From positions 1 to 5,345 of the forward strand of contig RFJH01000055.1 of assembly GCA_003694975.1 (NCBI GenBank): DNA of 5,345 nucleotides. Direction: 5' to 3'. This document shows positions 1 to 5,136 of this stretch, in pieces. The notes beneath the pieces were generated by a model. It was not told where the DNA came from and ran no database searches. It saw nothing but the letters and a program-made list of their open reading frames with translations. The DNA comes from Anaerolineae bacterium. Lineage in GTDB: Bacteria > Chloroflexota > Anaerolineae > Anaerolineales > Villigracilaceae. Positions within the stretch are counted from its first letter, which is position 1. Every line of letters begins with the position of its first letter. The position numbers and the translations under genes were made by a program.

Positions 1-50
1 CGATCTTCTCCCAGCCCGACGCCGTCCAGGAAGAGAAAAAGGACTTTCAT
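1..50 (-). CDS. Metalloenzyme / alkaline-phosphatase-superfamily-like protein, N-terminal fragment
   Basis: Only the first 16 codons lie in the window; the gene runs off the left edge. The peptide begins MKVLFLFLDGVGLGED. A short hydrophobic beta strand followed by Asp-Gly-Val-Gly is typical of the N-terminus of alkaline-phosphatase-superfamily metalloenzymes (phosphoglycerate-mutase-like or nucleotide pyrophosphatase-like), where that Asp binds a metal ion. The ATG (50-48) overlaps the TGA of the upstream methyltransferase gene (49-47) as ATGA, so translation is probably coupled and the gene belongs to the same minus-strand operon. The fragment is too short to name substrate or subfamily; the superfamily call is an inference from the DGVG start. 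Confidence 0.6.
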   Translation of the reverse strand, partial: MKVLFLFLDGVGLGED

Positions 51-646
51 GCCGTTTTCTGATACAGGACCCAGACGGAGGCGCGACCGATCTTGTCGCT
101 ACCGTCTTCTCGGCGGACGAGACGCATCGAGGCGGGGACCATGTCGAGGTCGGACGCGACCAGCCCGGGTCCGGGGCGAGACGGGTCGTCGGTGAAGAAG
201 CCGTACATCAGCCAGAACCCGCCCGGGGCCAGGAGACGGTCCAGTTGGTCGAGGTAGGCTTTTTTTCGTTCACCCAGGCCGTGAAAACAGCCGATATCGA
301 GCGCCAGGTCGAAGGGGCCGGCGAGGTCGTCAAGGCGCGTCACGTCGTTCACACGAAAGTCCACGTGGACGCCGGCACGCCGGGCTTTCCGCCGGGCGAT
401 GTGGATGGCGCGCGGCGCGAAGTCCACGGCGACGACCTGCCAGCCGTGTTGTGCCAGGGTGATGGCATTCGTCCCCGTACCACAGCCCAGGTCAATGGCG
501 CGACCCGGGGAATGCTCCTCGATAAAGGCGAGCAGTTCGGGCGGTGAGACGCCGGTATCCCAGGGAGGGCGGGAGTAATACCACAGACTGAAGACGAGAC
601 GTTGAATGAGAGGGGTGAGGCGTTGCCGAAGGTTCATAGGGGTCAT
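47..646 (-). CDS. Class I SAM-dependent methyltransferase
   Basis: The product is about 199 residues with a Rossmann-type methyltransferase fold. Motif I is IDLGCGTGTN (residues 51-60). The acidic ribose-binding residue at the end of strand beta 2 is D75 in VVAVDF, an ND pair lies at 100-101, and the motif IV region is FDLALDIGCFHGL (112-124), followed by a LLAPGG turn. The N-terminal PPWDTG (28-33) resembles the thiopurine/tellurite-resistance (TPMT/TehB-like) group, but the methyl acceptor cannot be read from sequence. I chose ATG 646-644 because it shares its A with the TGA of the upstream thioredoxin-like gene (TGATG), a usual coupling arrangement. An in-frame TTG at 649 and an ATG at 637 are alternatives, and no strong Shine-Dalgarno precedes any of them. 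Its own TGA overlaps the next gene's ATG. The protein is likely cytoplasmic. Confidence 0.87.
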   Translation of the reverse strand: MTPMNLRQRLTPLIQRLVFSLWYYSRPPWDTGVSPPELLAFIEEHSPGRAIDLGCGTGTNAITLAQHGWQVVAVDFAPRAIHIARRKARRAGVHVDFRVNDVTRLDDLAGPFDLALDIGCFHGLGERKKAYLDQLDRLLAPGGFWLMYGFFTDDPSRPGPGLVASDLDMVPASMRLVRREDGSDKIGRASVWVLYQKTA

Positions 647-1149
647 CAAGGGTGAGTGCCCTGTATCTGTTGCATGGTCTCATGCAGACGCGATGTGTCT
701 AAACTGCCGACTTGCCGCCAGAGTTCGTTTCCCTGGCCGTCAAAGAAGATAAAGGTAGGGGTGTACTCGAAGCCATACAGGGGTGCGAGTTGACGCCCCG
801 TTGGCTCCTGAATGTTGAGGCGGATGACCAGCAAGCGGTCCTGATATTGGGCTTCGACCCCGTCCACGACGGGTTTCATGGCAGTGCAGGCCAGTCAATA
901 CGGTGATTGAAATTCGAGCAGCACAGGTGTCCCGCCGCCAATTGCTTCCTGCACGCGCTGAGCGTCTTCGGCCAGGGGGGTCTGAACAGGGCGCAACATC
1001 AACCAGGCCACGATCACACCGGCGAGGAGCAGCCCAAATGCCAGGAAATCGGGCCATGAGGGCTTGTTGCGCAGGAGGAGAAACGCAACAAGGGCAACCA
1101 GAACGGCTGCCATCCAGACGGCGGAGTAGTGATTGATGAGTTTGCTCAT
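646..1149 (-). CDS. Membrane-anchored thioredoxin-like protein, probable UxxC selenoprotein (in-frame UGA at codon 85)
   Basis: Reading through one in-frame TGA (897-895) gives a 167-residue protein. Residues 11-26 and about 35-52 are hydrophobic membrane segments. A thioredoxin fold follows from about residue 57: strand VLLEF (76-80), redox site Y84-[UGA85]-L86-A87-C88, AMKPVV helix, then the cis-Pro motif YTPTF (P131) and FFDGQG. The TGA sits exactly at the first Cys of CxxC, the second Cys is kept, and no other defect is seen. I therefore read residue 85 as selenocysteine; a Cys-to-stop mutation or sequencing error is the alternative. Start ATG 1149 has GGGAGGAA upstream (1164-1157), with 9 nt between GGAGG and ATG; the upstream TTG at 1212 has no ribosome site and lies in the opposite promoter. 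The basic inter-helix loop (R27, K29) suggests an extracytoplasmic redox domain. It is the first gene of the minus-strand operon and overlaps the methyltransferase by one base. A standard gene caller would split it into two pieces. Confidence 0.8.
859..897 (-). promoter_or_regulatory. SECIS-like hairpin just downstream of the in-frame UGA
   Basis: Beginning 21 nt after the TGA (897-895), the minus strand has CCCGTC-GTG-GACGGG (873-859), a perfect 6-bp stem with a 3-nt GUG loop. The loop starts 27 nt after the UGA and its first base is G. This fits the published bacterial SECIS consensus as I recall it: a small apical loop with G among the first two positions, about 16-37 nt after UGA, on a stem of at least 4 bp. 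The element lies inside the coding frame, as expected in bacteria. A weaker competing hairpin (TGGC/GCCA, 893-890 with 882-879) is closer to the UGA. Short GC-rich hairpins are common by chance, so this is support rather than proof. Confidence 0.5.
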
Positions 1150-1156
1150 GAATGAG

Positions 1157-1164
1157 TTCCTCCC
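1157..1164 (-). promoter_or_regulatory. Shine-Dalgarno site fixing the thioredoxin-like start
   Basis: On the minus strand GGGAGGAA precedes ATG 1149, with 9 nt between GGAGG and the ATG. It is the only good ribosome site upstream of this gene, so it selects ATG 1149 over the longer TTG 1212 reading. No convincing minus-strand promoter was found in 1150-1275; weak TTGATT- and TTGAAT-like boxes lack good -10 partners. Confidence 0.75.
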
Positions 1165-1205
1165 GGGAAGAAGGGGGAAGAGACCACCCAACTTTGCAAT
1201 TCGCT

Positions 1206-1234
1206 TTGACAATTCAACCGAGTTCTTTTACAAT
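1206..1234 (+). promoter_or_regulatory. Sigma-70-type promoter of the EF-G-like gene
   Basis: A perfect -35 box TTGACA (1206-1211) is followed by a 17-nt spacer and the -10 box TACAAT (1229-1234), one mismatch from consensus. Transcription would start near 1241 and leave a leader of about 35 nt. AGGAAGG (1259-1265) serves as Shine-Dalgarno, 10 nt before ATG 1276. The promoter lies in the 126-bp divergent intergenic region shared with the thioredoxin-like gene. Confidence 0.85.
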
Positions 1235-1275
1235 CAAGGTCTGGTCTCATCCCATCACAGGAAGGTTTCTTTATT

Positions 1276-3351
1276 ATGAAAGAGTATACCACTGAGTTCA
1301 TCCGTAACGTCGCGCTGGTCTCGCATGGGGGAGCGGGAAAAACGATGATGGCCGAGGCGTTCCTGCATGTCACGGGGGCGACCACGCGCCTGGGGAAGGT
1401 CGAGGAGGGGACGACCGTCTCGGACTACGATGAAGAGGAGATTCGGCGCAAAATTTCTCTCTACACCAGCGTTATCCCGGTTGAGTATCGTGACCATAAG
1501 ATCAACGTGCTGGATGCGCCGGGATACACCGACTTCGTCGGCGAGGTGATCTCGGCGTTGCGCGTTTCGGACGGAGCGCTGGTACTGGTGGACTCGGTCG
1601 CCGGTGTGGAGGTCGGCACCGAGGTCGCCTGGAACTATTGCGAGAAGTTCAACCTGCCGCGCTTTGTCGTCATCAGCAAGATGGATCGCGATAACGCGAA
1701 CTTCGCCACGGCATATGCCTCTGTTGAAGAGTTTGCCAAGTCGCGCGGCCAACGCCTGATCAAGGTACAGTTGCCCTGGGGCGAAAAGAAGGACTTCAAA
1801 GGTGTGATCGACCTGATTTCGATGAAGGCCTACCCTGGAGACGGTAAAACCGCCGAGGACATCCCCGCCGAGTTGCAAGCGGAAGCGGAAGCGGCACGCA
1901 CCGAATTGATCGAGGCCGCAGCCGAGGGCGATGACACTTTGCTTGAAAAATACCTTGAAAGCGGCGAATTGAGCGATGAGGAGATCTTGCAGGGGCTTCG
2001 CAAGGCCATCTGGGAGCAGGTGTTCTTCCCCGTGTTCGTCGCAGCCGCGGGGGAAGAAAAGGGCGTGTTACGCCTGCTCGATGCCATTGTAGACCTGATG
2101 CCTTCCCCCGCCGATGCTCCGCCGGTGGTCGCGCAAGGGGCGTCTGGGGAAGAGGAACTCACCGCCTCGGATGGCGGTCCGCTCGCCGCCTACGTCTGGA
2201 AGACCACTGCCGACCCCTTCGTCGGTAAGCAGACGTACTTCCGCATTTACTCCGGTTCGATCACGGCGGATAGCCGCGTCTGGAATCAGACGAAAGGCAC
2301 CGAAGAGCGTTTTGGCTCTATCTACGTCCCGCGCGGCAAGGAACAATTGCAGGTCAAAGCGCTGCATGCGGGAGACATCGGCAGTGTCCCGAAACTGACT
2401 CAGACGGCGACGGGCGACACCCTCTGCGATAAATCGCACCCGTTGACCTTGCCCGTGCCTGAGTACCCGACAGCCCTGTACCGCGTCGCCGTCGTTCCGG
2501 AGACGCAGGCTGACGCGGCGAAGATCACCTCCGCGCTCTCCCGCCTGTGCGAAGAGGACATGACCCTCTCCTGGCACCAGGAAGCCGCCACCGGTCAGAC
2601 TATTCTGCAAGGGATGGGCGATCAGCACATTGACGCAGCGGTCCATCGTGCCCGGACGAAATTGCAGGTCGGCATCCGACTGGAGGAGCCCAAAGTACCC
2701 TATCGCGAGGGAATCACTAAGAAGGGTACGGCGATGTACCGCCACAAGAAGCAGACCGGTGGCGCGGGGCAGTTCGCCGAGGTGCACATGACCATCGAGC
2801 CGTACGAAGAGGGCGATTTCGATATGACCTGGGATGTCTTCGGCGGCGCGATCTCTCAGTCCTTCGAGCCGGCCATTCGTAAGGGCATCCAGAACGTGAT
2901 GAAAGAGGGCGTGATCGCCGGATATCCCATGCATAACGTCAAGGTCTCGATTTTCGACGGCAAAGAGCACCCGGTGGATTCCAAACCGGTTGCCTTTGAA
3001 ATCGCGGCGCGCGAGGCCTTCAAACTGGCCGTCAAGAACGCCGGGCCGGTGCTCTTCGAGCCGATTATGAACGTGCGCGTCACCGTGCCCGAGGAGAATA
3101 TGGGTGATGTGATGGGCGACCTGAACAGCCGACGCGGGCGCGTGATGGGCACCGAATCCGAGCGTGGACAGACGACGGTTATTGCCCAGGTCCCTCTGGC
3201 CGAAATGATGCGCTACACCTCGCAACTGCGCTCACTGACGGGTGGACGTGGCATCTTTACTATGGAATTCGACCATTACGAGATCGTCCCTCAACACCTG
3301 GCCGATGAAATCATCGCCGCCCGTCAGAAGGAAAAGGAAGAAAAAGAGTAA
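1276..3351 (+). CDS. Elongation factor G-like translational GTPase (EF-G-2 type)
   Basis: The 691-residue protein has the full EF-G domain order and nearly the usual length. The G domain holds the P-loop SHGGAGKT (16-23), G3 DAPGYTDF (80-87) and G4 SKMD (134-137), followed by a QLPWGEKKDFKGVIDLI stretch typical of EF-G. Domain II starts near residue 300 (PLAAYVWKTTADPFVG), domain IV near 474 (VPYREGI, then HKKQTGGAGQFAEV), and domain V near 590-680 (FEPIMNVRVTVPEENMGDVM). Canonical FusA has AHIDAGKT and DTPGH; here the G1 and G3 variants, with Tyr84 in place of the GTPase-critical His, mark the EF-G-like paralog group (compare Thermus EF-G-2) rather than housekeeping FusA. It binds GTP and probably acts on ribosomes in the cytoplasm; its exact role is not settled by sequence. 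The C-terminus ends in a charged Lys/Glu tail. Own promoter and terminator imply a monocistronic transcript. Confidence 0.93.
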   Translation: MKEYTTEFIRNVALVSHGGAGKTMMAEAFLHVTGATTRLGKVEEGTTVSDYDEEEIRRKISLYTSVIPVEYRDHKINVLDAPGYTDFVGEVISALRVSDGALVLVDSVAGVEVGTEVAWNYCEKFNLPRFVVISKMDRDNANFATAYASVEEFAKSRGQRLIKVQLPWGEKKDFKGVIDLISMKAYPGDGKTAEDIPAELQAEAEAARTELIEAAAEGDDTLLEKYLESGELSDEEILQGLRKAIWEQVFFPVFVAAAGEEKGVLRLLDAIVDLMPSPADAPPVVAQGASGEEELTASDGGPLAAYVWKTTADPFVGKQTYFRIYSGSITADSRVWNQTKGTEERFGSIYVPRGKEQLQVKALHAGDIGSVPKLTQTATGDTLCDKSHPLTLPVPEYPTALYRVAVVPETQADAAKITSALSRLCEEDMTLSWHQEAATGQTILQGMGDQHIDAAVHRARTKLQVGIRLEEPKVPYREGITKKGTAMYRHKKQTGGAGQFAEVHMTIEPYEEGDFDMTWDVFGGAISQSFEPAIRKGIQNVMKEGVIAGYPMHNVKVSIFDGKEHPVDSKPVAFEIAAREAFKLAVKNAGPVLFEPIMNVRVTVPEENMGDVMGDLNSRRGRVMGTESERGQTTVIAQVPLAEMMRYTSQLRSLTGGRGIFTMEFDHYEIVPQHLADEIIAARQKEKEEKE

Positions 3352-3372
3352 CCTAGCCTTCTTTCCCTCCAT

Positions 3373-3405
3373 ATGCTCCCTGCCTCAGGGGGCATATTTT
3401 TTTAA
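3373..3405 (+). terminator. Rho-independent terminator of the EF-G-like gene
   Basis: A 12-bp stem pairs 3373-3384 (ATATGCTCCCTG) with 3388-3399 (CAGGGGGCATAT), with one T-G wobble and a CCT loop, followed at once by a run of seven T (3399-3405). It begins 21 nt after the EF-G-like stop codon and insulates this gene from the cysteine operon downstream. Confidence 0.93.
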
Positions 3406-3454
3406 ACGACTGCTTGCAGTCACGCCACGCCTTCGAATTTTTTGCGCCCGACCC

Positions 3455-3482
3455 TTGACAAAACCGACAAATTTTGTACAAT
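3455..3482 (+). promoter_or_regulatory. Sigma-70-type promoter of the cysteine operon
   Basis: TTGACA (3455-3460), a 16-nt spacer and TACAAT (3477-3482) form a strong promoter followed by AT-rich DNA. The start site would be near 3489-3490, giving a leader of about 225 nt before cysM. Two small palindromes overlap the spacer and -10 box: ACAAA-T-TTTGT (3467-3477) and TTGTACAA (3474-3481). They could be operator sites, but no known regulator motif is recognised. Confidence 0.8.
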
Positions 3483-3513
3483 ATATATCAACTAATTCTA
3501 GTAAATTCACGAG

Positions 3514-3567
3514 ATGGAAACGATGGCGATACTCCTCACTTGCTCCTGTCTGAGGCGGGGTTCGTAA
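3514..3567 (+). CDS. Putative cysteine leader peptide (attenuator uORF)
   Basis: This small reading frame lies between the promoter and cysM. From ATG 3514 it reads METMAILLTCSCLRRGS (17 residues); from ATG 3523 it is 14 residues. The codons TGC-TCC-TGT (3541-3549) give Cys-Ser-Cys, and TAA is at 3565-3567. GAG (3511-3513) is a weak Shine-Dalgarno that best fits the 3523 start. Two cysteines in so short a peptide, directly ahead of a cysteine synthase gene and just before stable hairpins, is the hallmark of ribosome-mediated attenuation: ribosomes would stall at the Cys codons when Cys-tRNA is scarce. The peptide itself would have no other function. Translation is inferred and not shown by the sequence. 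Confidence 0.62.
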   Translation: METMAILLTCSCLRRGS

Positions 3568-3584
3568 CCACCGCCTCTTCAGGA
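3544..3584 (+). promoter_or_regulatory. Leader hairpin overlapping the Cys codons (pause-type hairpin)
   Basis: GAGGCGG (3552-3558) pairs with CCGCCTC (3571-3577). The stem continues inward as GGTT/AACC (3559-3562 with 3566-3569) around a CGT loop, with A3570 bulged. An outer TCCTG/CAGGA helix (3544-3548 with 3580-3584) flanks a small internal loop. The 5' arm lies within the leader peptide frame just after TGC, so a ribosome stalled on the Cys codons would open it. Freed CCACCG (3568-3573) could then pair with CGGTGG (3613-3618) in the 5' arm of the downstream terminator, acting as an antiterminator. Confidence 0.6.
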
Positions 3585-3592
3585 AAAGAGAC

Positions 3593-3691
3593 AACGGCCA
3601 ACGACTGAAGGACGGTGGGCGGACCCCGCATGCGACAACCTGTCCGCATGGCGTCTCACGCCGTCCTTTTTGCTTTCCCGTTGGCCGTTTT
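3593..3691 (+). repeat. 11-bp inverted repeat enclosing the leader terminator
   Basis: AACGGCCAACG (3593-3603) and CGTTGGCCGTT (3679-3689) are perfect 11-bp reverse complements 75 nt apart, and the right arm is followed by TTG within a T-rich stretch. In RNA they would clamp the base of the whole terminator hairpin (3608-3671). They could stabilise termination, provide a second weaker terminator, or be part of the switch. A perfect 11-bp pair at this distance is unlikely by chance. Confidence 0.6.
3608..3671 (+). terminator. Leader (attenuator) terminator upstream of cysM
   Basis: AAGGACGG (3608-3615) pairs with CCGTCCTT (3661-3668), and the T run 3667-3671 follows. Inside, CATGCG (3629-3634) pairs with CGCATG (3645-3650), extended by ACA/TGT (3635-3637 with 3641-3643) around an ACC loop. 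An alternative pairing, GCGGAC (3619-3624) with GTCCGC (3642-3647), excludes that inner helix. The terminator lies 45 nt before the cysM start and after the leader peptide, so it would stop transcription before the operon unless it is disrupted. The stem is branched and interrupted compared with the simple terminator at 3373. Confidence 0.65.
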
Positions 3692-3715
3692 GTATTTCCA
3701 CCAAGAGAAGTGAAA

Positions 3716-4687
3716 ATGACTCTCTCCCTTATGAACCCACCTATTACGACCCGGACGTCCCTCGCTACCGGCCTGGAGGCCTACGTCGGCAATACACCCC
3801 TCCTCACCCTGCGCCACGTGACCGACCGCCTTTCCCCTCGCGTGCGCGTCCTGGCCAAGGCGGAATGGTTCAACCCCAGCGGCTCGGTCAAGGATCGTCC
3901 TGCCCTGAGTATCCTCCAGGCGGCGCGCCGCGAAGGGCATCTCCCGCCCGGCAAACGCCTCCTGGACTCCACTTCCGGCAACATGGGCATCGCGTACGCC
4001 ACGCTGGGCAAGGCGCTGGGCATCCCCGTCACGTTGACCCTGCCGGCCAATGCCAGCCCGGAGCGCATCGCCATCCTGCGCGCCCTGGGCGCGGAACTCA
4101 TCCTGACCGACCCGCTCGAAGGCTCCGACGGTGCCATCCTCGTCGCCCGCCGGATGGCTGAAGAGCATCCGGAGCGTTACTGGTATGCCAACCAATACGA
4201 CAACCCGGCCAACTGGCAGGCGCACTACCTGACCACCGGCCCCGAAATCCTGGCCCAGACCGAAGGACAGGTGACGCATTTCGTCGCCGGCCTGGGCACC
4301 TCCGGCACACTGACCGGCACAGGCCGCGCGCTGCGCGAGGCGAACCCCGATATCCAGGTCATCGCCGTGCAACCGGACGGCCCCTTCCACGGCCTGGAGG
4401 GGCTGAAGCACATGGAGAGCGCCATCCGCCCTGCCATCTACGACCCCTCCTTCCCCGATCGTGTGCTATCCGTCTCCACCGAGGCGGCCTACGAGATGAC
4501 GCGTCGCCTGGCGCGCGAGGAAGGTCTCTTTGTGGGCATTTCCTCCGGCGCGGCCGCGGTCGCGGCCTTGCAAATCGCCGCCGAACTGGATCGGGGCGTG
4601 GTCGTCACCGTCTTCCCGGACGCGGGCTACAAGTACCTGAGTGACAGGGAACTCTGGGGCTTTGCTCGGAGCGAGGAGCAGGGATGA
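3716..4687 (+). CDS. cysM: Cysteine synthase, CysM-type PLP enzyme
   Basis: The product of about 323 residues is a fold-type II PLP enzyme of the O-acetylserine/O-phosphoserine sulfhydrylase family, making L-cysteine in the cytoplasm. NPSGSVKD holds the PLP Schiff-base lysine K59; STSGNMG (85-91) is the substrate-binding loop; GLGTSGT (192-198) grips the PLP phosphate; GISSGAA (274-280) and FPDAGYKYLSD (300-310) complete the fold. The GLEGLKHM...IYDP segment (227-243) looks CysM-like rather than CysK-like (CysK has a PWKIQGIG-type loop). The next gene is a Mec-like JAMM protease, so the sulfur donor may be a thiocarboxylated carrier protein, as in mycobacterial CysM; O-acetylserine or O-phosphoserine specificity cannot be decided. 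I prefer ATG 3716, after AGAGAAG (3704-3710); GTG 3710 and ATG 3731 are alternatives. Expression is probably set by the cysteine attenuator upstream. Confidence 0.92.
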   Translation: MTLSLMNPPITTRTSLATGLEAYVGNTPLLTLRHVTDRLSPRVRVLAKAEWFNPSGSVKDRPALSILQAARREGHLPPGKRLLDSTSGNMGIAYATLGKALGIPVTLTLPANASPERIAILRALGAELILTDPLEGSDGAILVARRMAEEHPERYWYANQYDNPANWQAHYLTTGPEILAQTEGQVTHFVAGLGTSGTLTGTGRALREANPDIQVIAVQPDGPFHGLEGLKHMESAIRPAIYDPSFPDRVLSVSTEAAYEMTRRLAREEGLFVGISSGAAAVAALQIAAELDRGVVVTVFPDAGYKYLSDRELWGFARSEEQG

Positions 4688-5133
4688 GCCTCGAAATTCC
4701 CGCCGACATCCTGACCGCGATCCACGCCCACGGCGAAGAGGCCTACCCCGAAGAGGGGGCCGGCTTCCTCCTCGGCACGGACGGATCGCACGTGACCCCG
4801 CGCCGCGTCCAGGCCATTTTGCCCCTTCCCAACTCGCGCGAACGCGACGCGCGCCACAACCGCTACCTGATCACCCCGAAAGACTACCTCCAGGCCGAAC
4901 TCGAAGCCGATCGACGCGGCCTGAGTTTGATCGGCGTGTTCCATTCGCATCCTGATCACCCCAACCGACCCTCCGAGTTCGACCGCGAGTGGGCACAGCC
5001 GTTCTTCTCCTATCTCATCACGAGCGTGGAGAGGGGGAGGGCGGTTGCCTCCCGCTCCTGGCGTCTGCGCGAGGACCGCTCCGCGTTCGATGAAGAACGC
5101 CTCTCTGTGCTTACCGGTGAAACCAAGGAGTGA
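4684..5133 (+). CDS. mec: JAMM/MPN+ metalloprotease, Mec-like (sulfur-carrier-cysteine hydrolase)
   Basis: The 149-residue single-domain protein carries a complete JAMM zinc site: catalytic E24 in YPEEGAGFLLG, then H87-S-H89-P, S97 and D100 in HSHPDHPNRPSEFD. In Mycobacterium tuberculosis, Mec cuts the newly made cysteine from the C-terminus of the carrier CysO after CysM has added it. The tight link to cysM here (ATGA overlap 4684-4687, with GAGGAG at 4673-4678 as ribosome site) supports the same job. The usual Cys of the ExCG motif region is Ala here (EGAG), within family variation. No CysO/ThiS-like carrier gene is present between or beside the two genes in this window. Related JAMM proteins also act on ThiS-like or ubiquitin-like proteins, so the exact substrate is inferred. 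Confidence 0.85.
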   Translation: MSLEIPADILTAIHAHGEEAYPEEGAGFLLGTDGSHVTPRRVQAILPLPNSRERDARHNRYLITPKDYLQAELEADRRGLSLIGVFHSHPDHPNRPSEFDREWAQPFFSYLITSVERGRAVASRSWRLREDRSAFDEERLSVLTGETKE

Positions 5134-5136
5134 ATG

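Noticed and set aside
895..897. UGA read as an ordinary amino acid through a changed genetic code
   Set aside because: TGA is the natural end of the thioredoxin-like gene itself, the methyltransferase, cysM and mec, where overlaps with the next start confirm it as stop.
646..1149. Two separate genes, or a frameshifted thioredoxin pseudogene
   Set aside because: The two parts are in exactly the same frame (897 to 879 is 18 nt) and divided by a single TGA at the redox Cys. The downstream part would start at Met91 inside the active-site helix, with no ribosome site and no complete fold. No frameshift exists.
1149..1212. Longer thioredoxin-like N-terminus starting at TTG 1212
   Set aside because: It has no Shine-Dalgarno, and its start overlaps the -35 box of the divergent EF-G-like promoter. 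ATG 1149 has a strong GGAGG.
1180..1248. Inverted repeat GAGACCA / TGGTCTC flanking the EF-G-like promoter
   Set aside because: A 7-bp match with a 55-nt spacer is expected by chance at appreciable frequency in a region this size, and no known operator is recognised.
2068..3225. Long minus-strand open frame of 385 codons
   Set aside because: It lies entirely inside the EF-G-like gene, with composition expected of the antisense of a GC-rich gene and no recognisable domain.
3605..3671. T-box riboswitch antiterminator (GGTGG and ACCCCGC resemble parts of AGGGTGGTACCGCG)
   Set aside because: The T-box core is not intact. The leader before it (about 120 nt) shows no clear Stem I with specifier loop, and the GGACGG arm belongs directly to the T-tailed terminator. 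A remote, degenerate T-box cannot be fully excluded without a covariance search.
3656..4411. Minus-strand open frame of 251 codons
   Set aside because: It is the antisense shadow of cysM, and its C-terminal end runs through the leader hairpins. No domain is recognisable.
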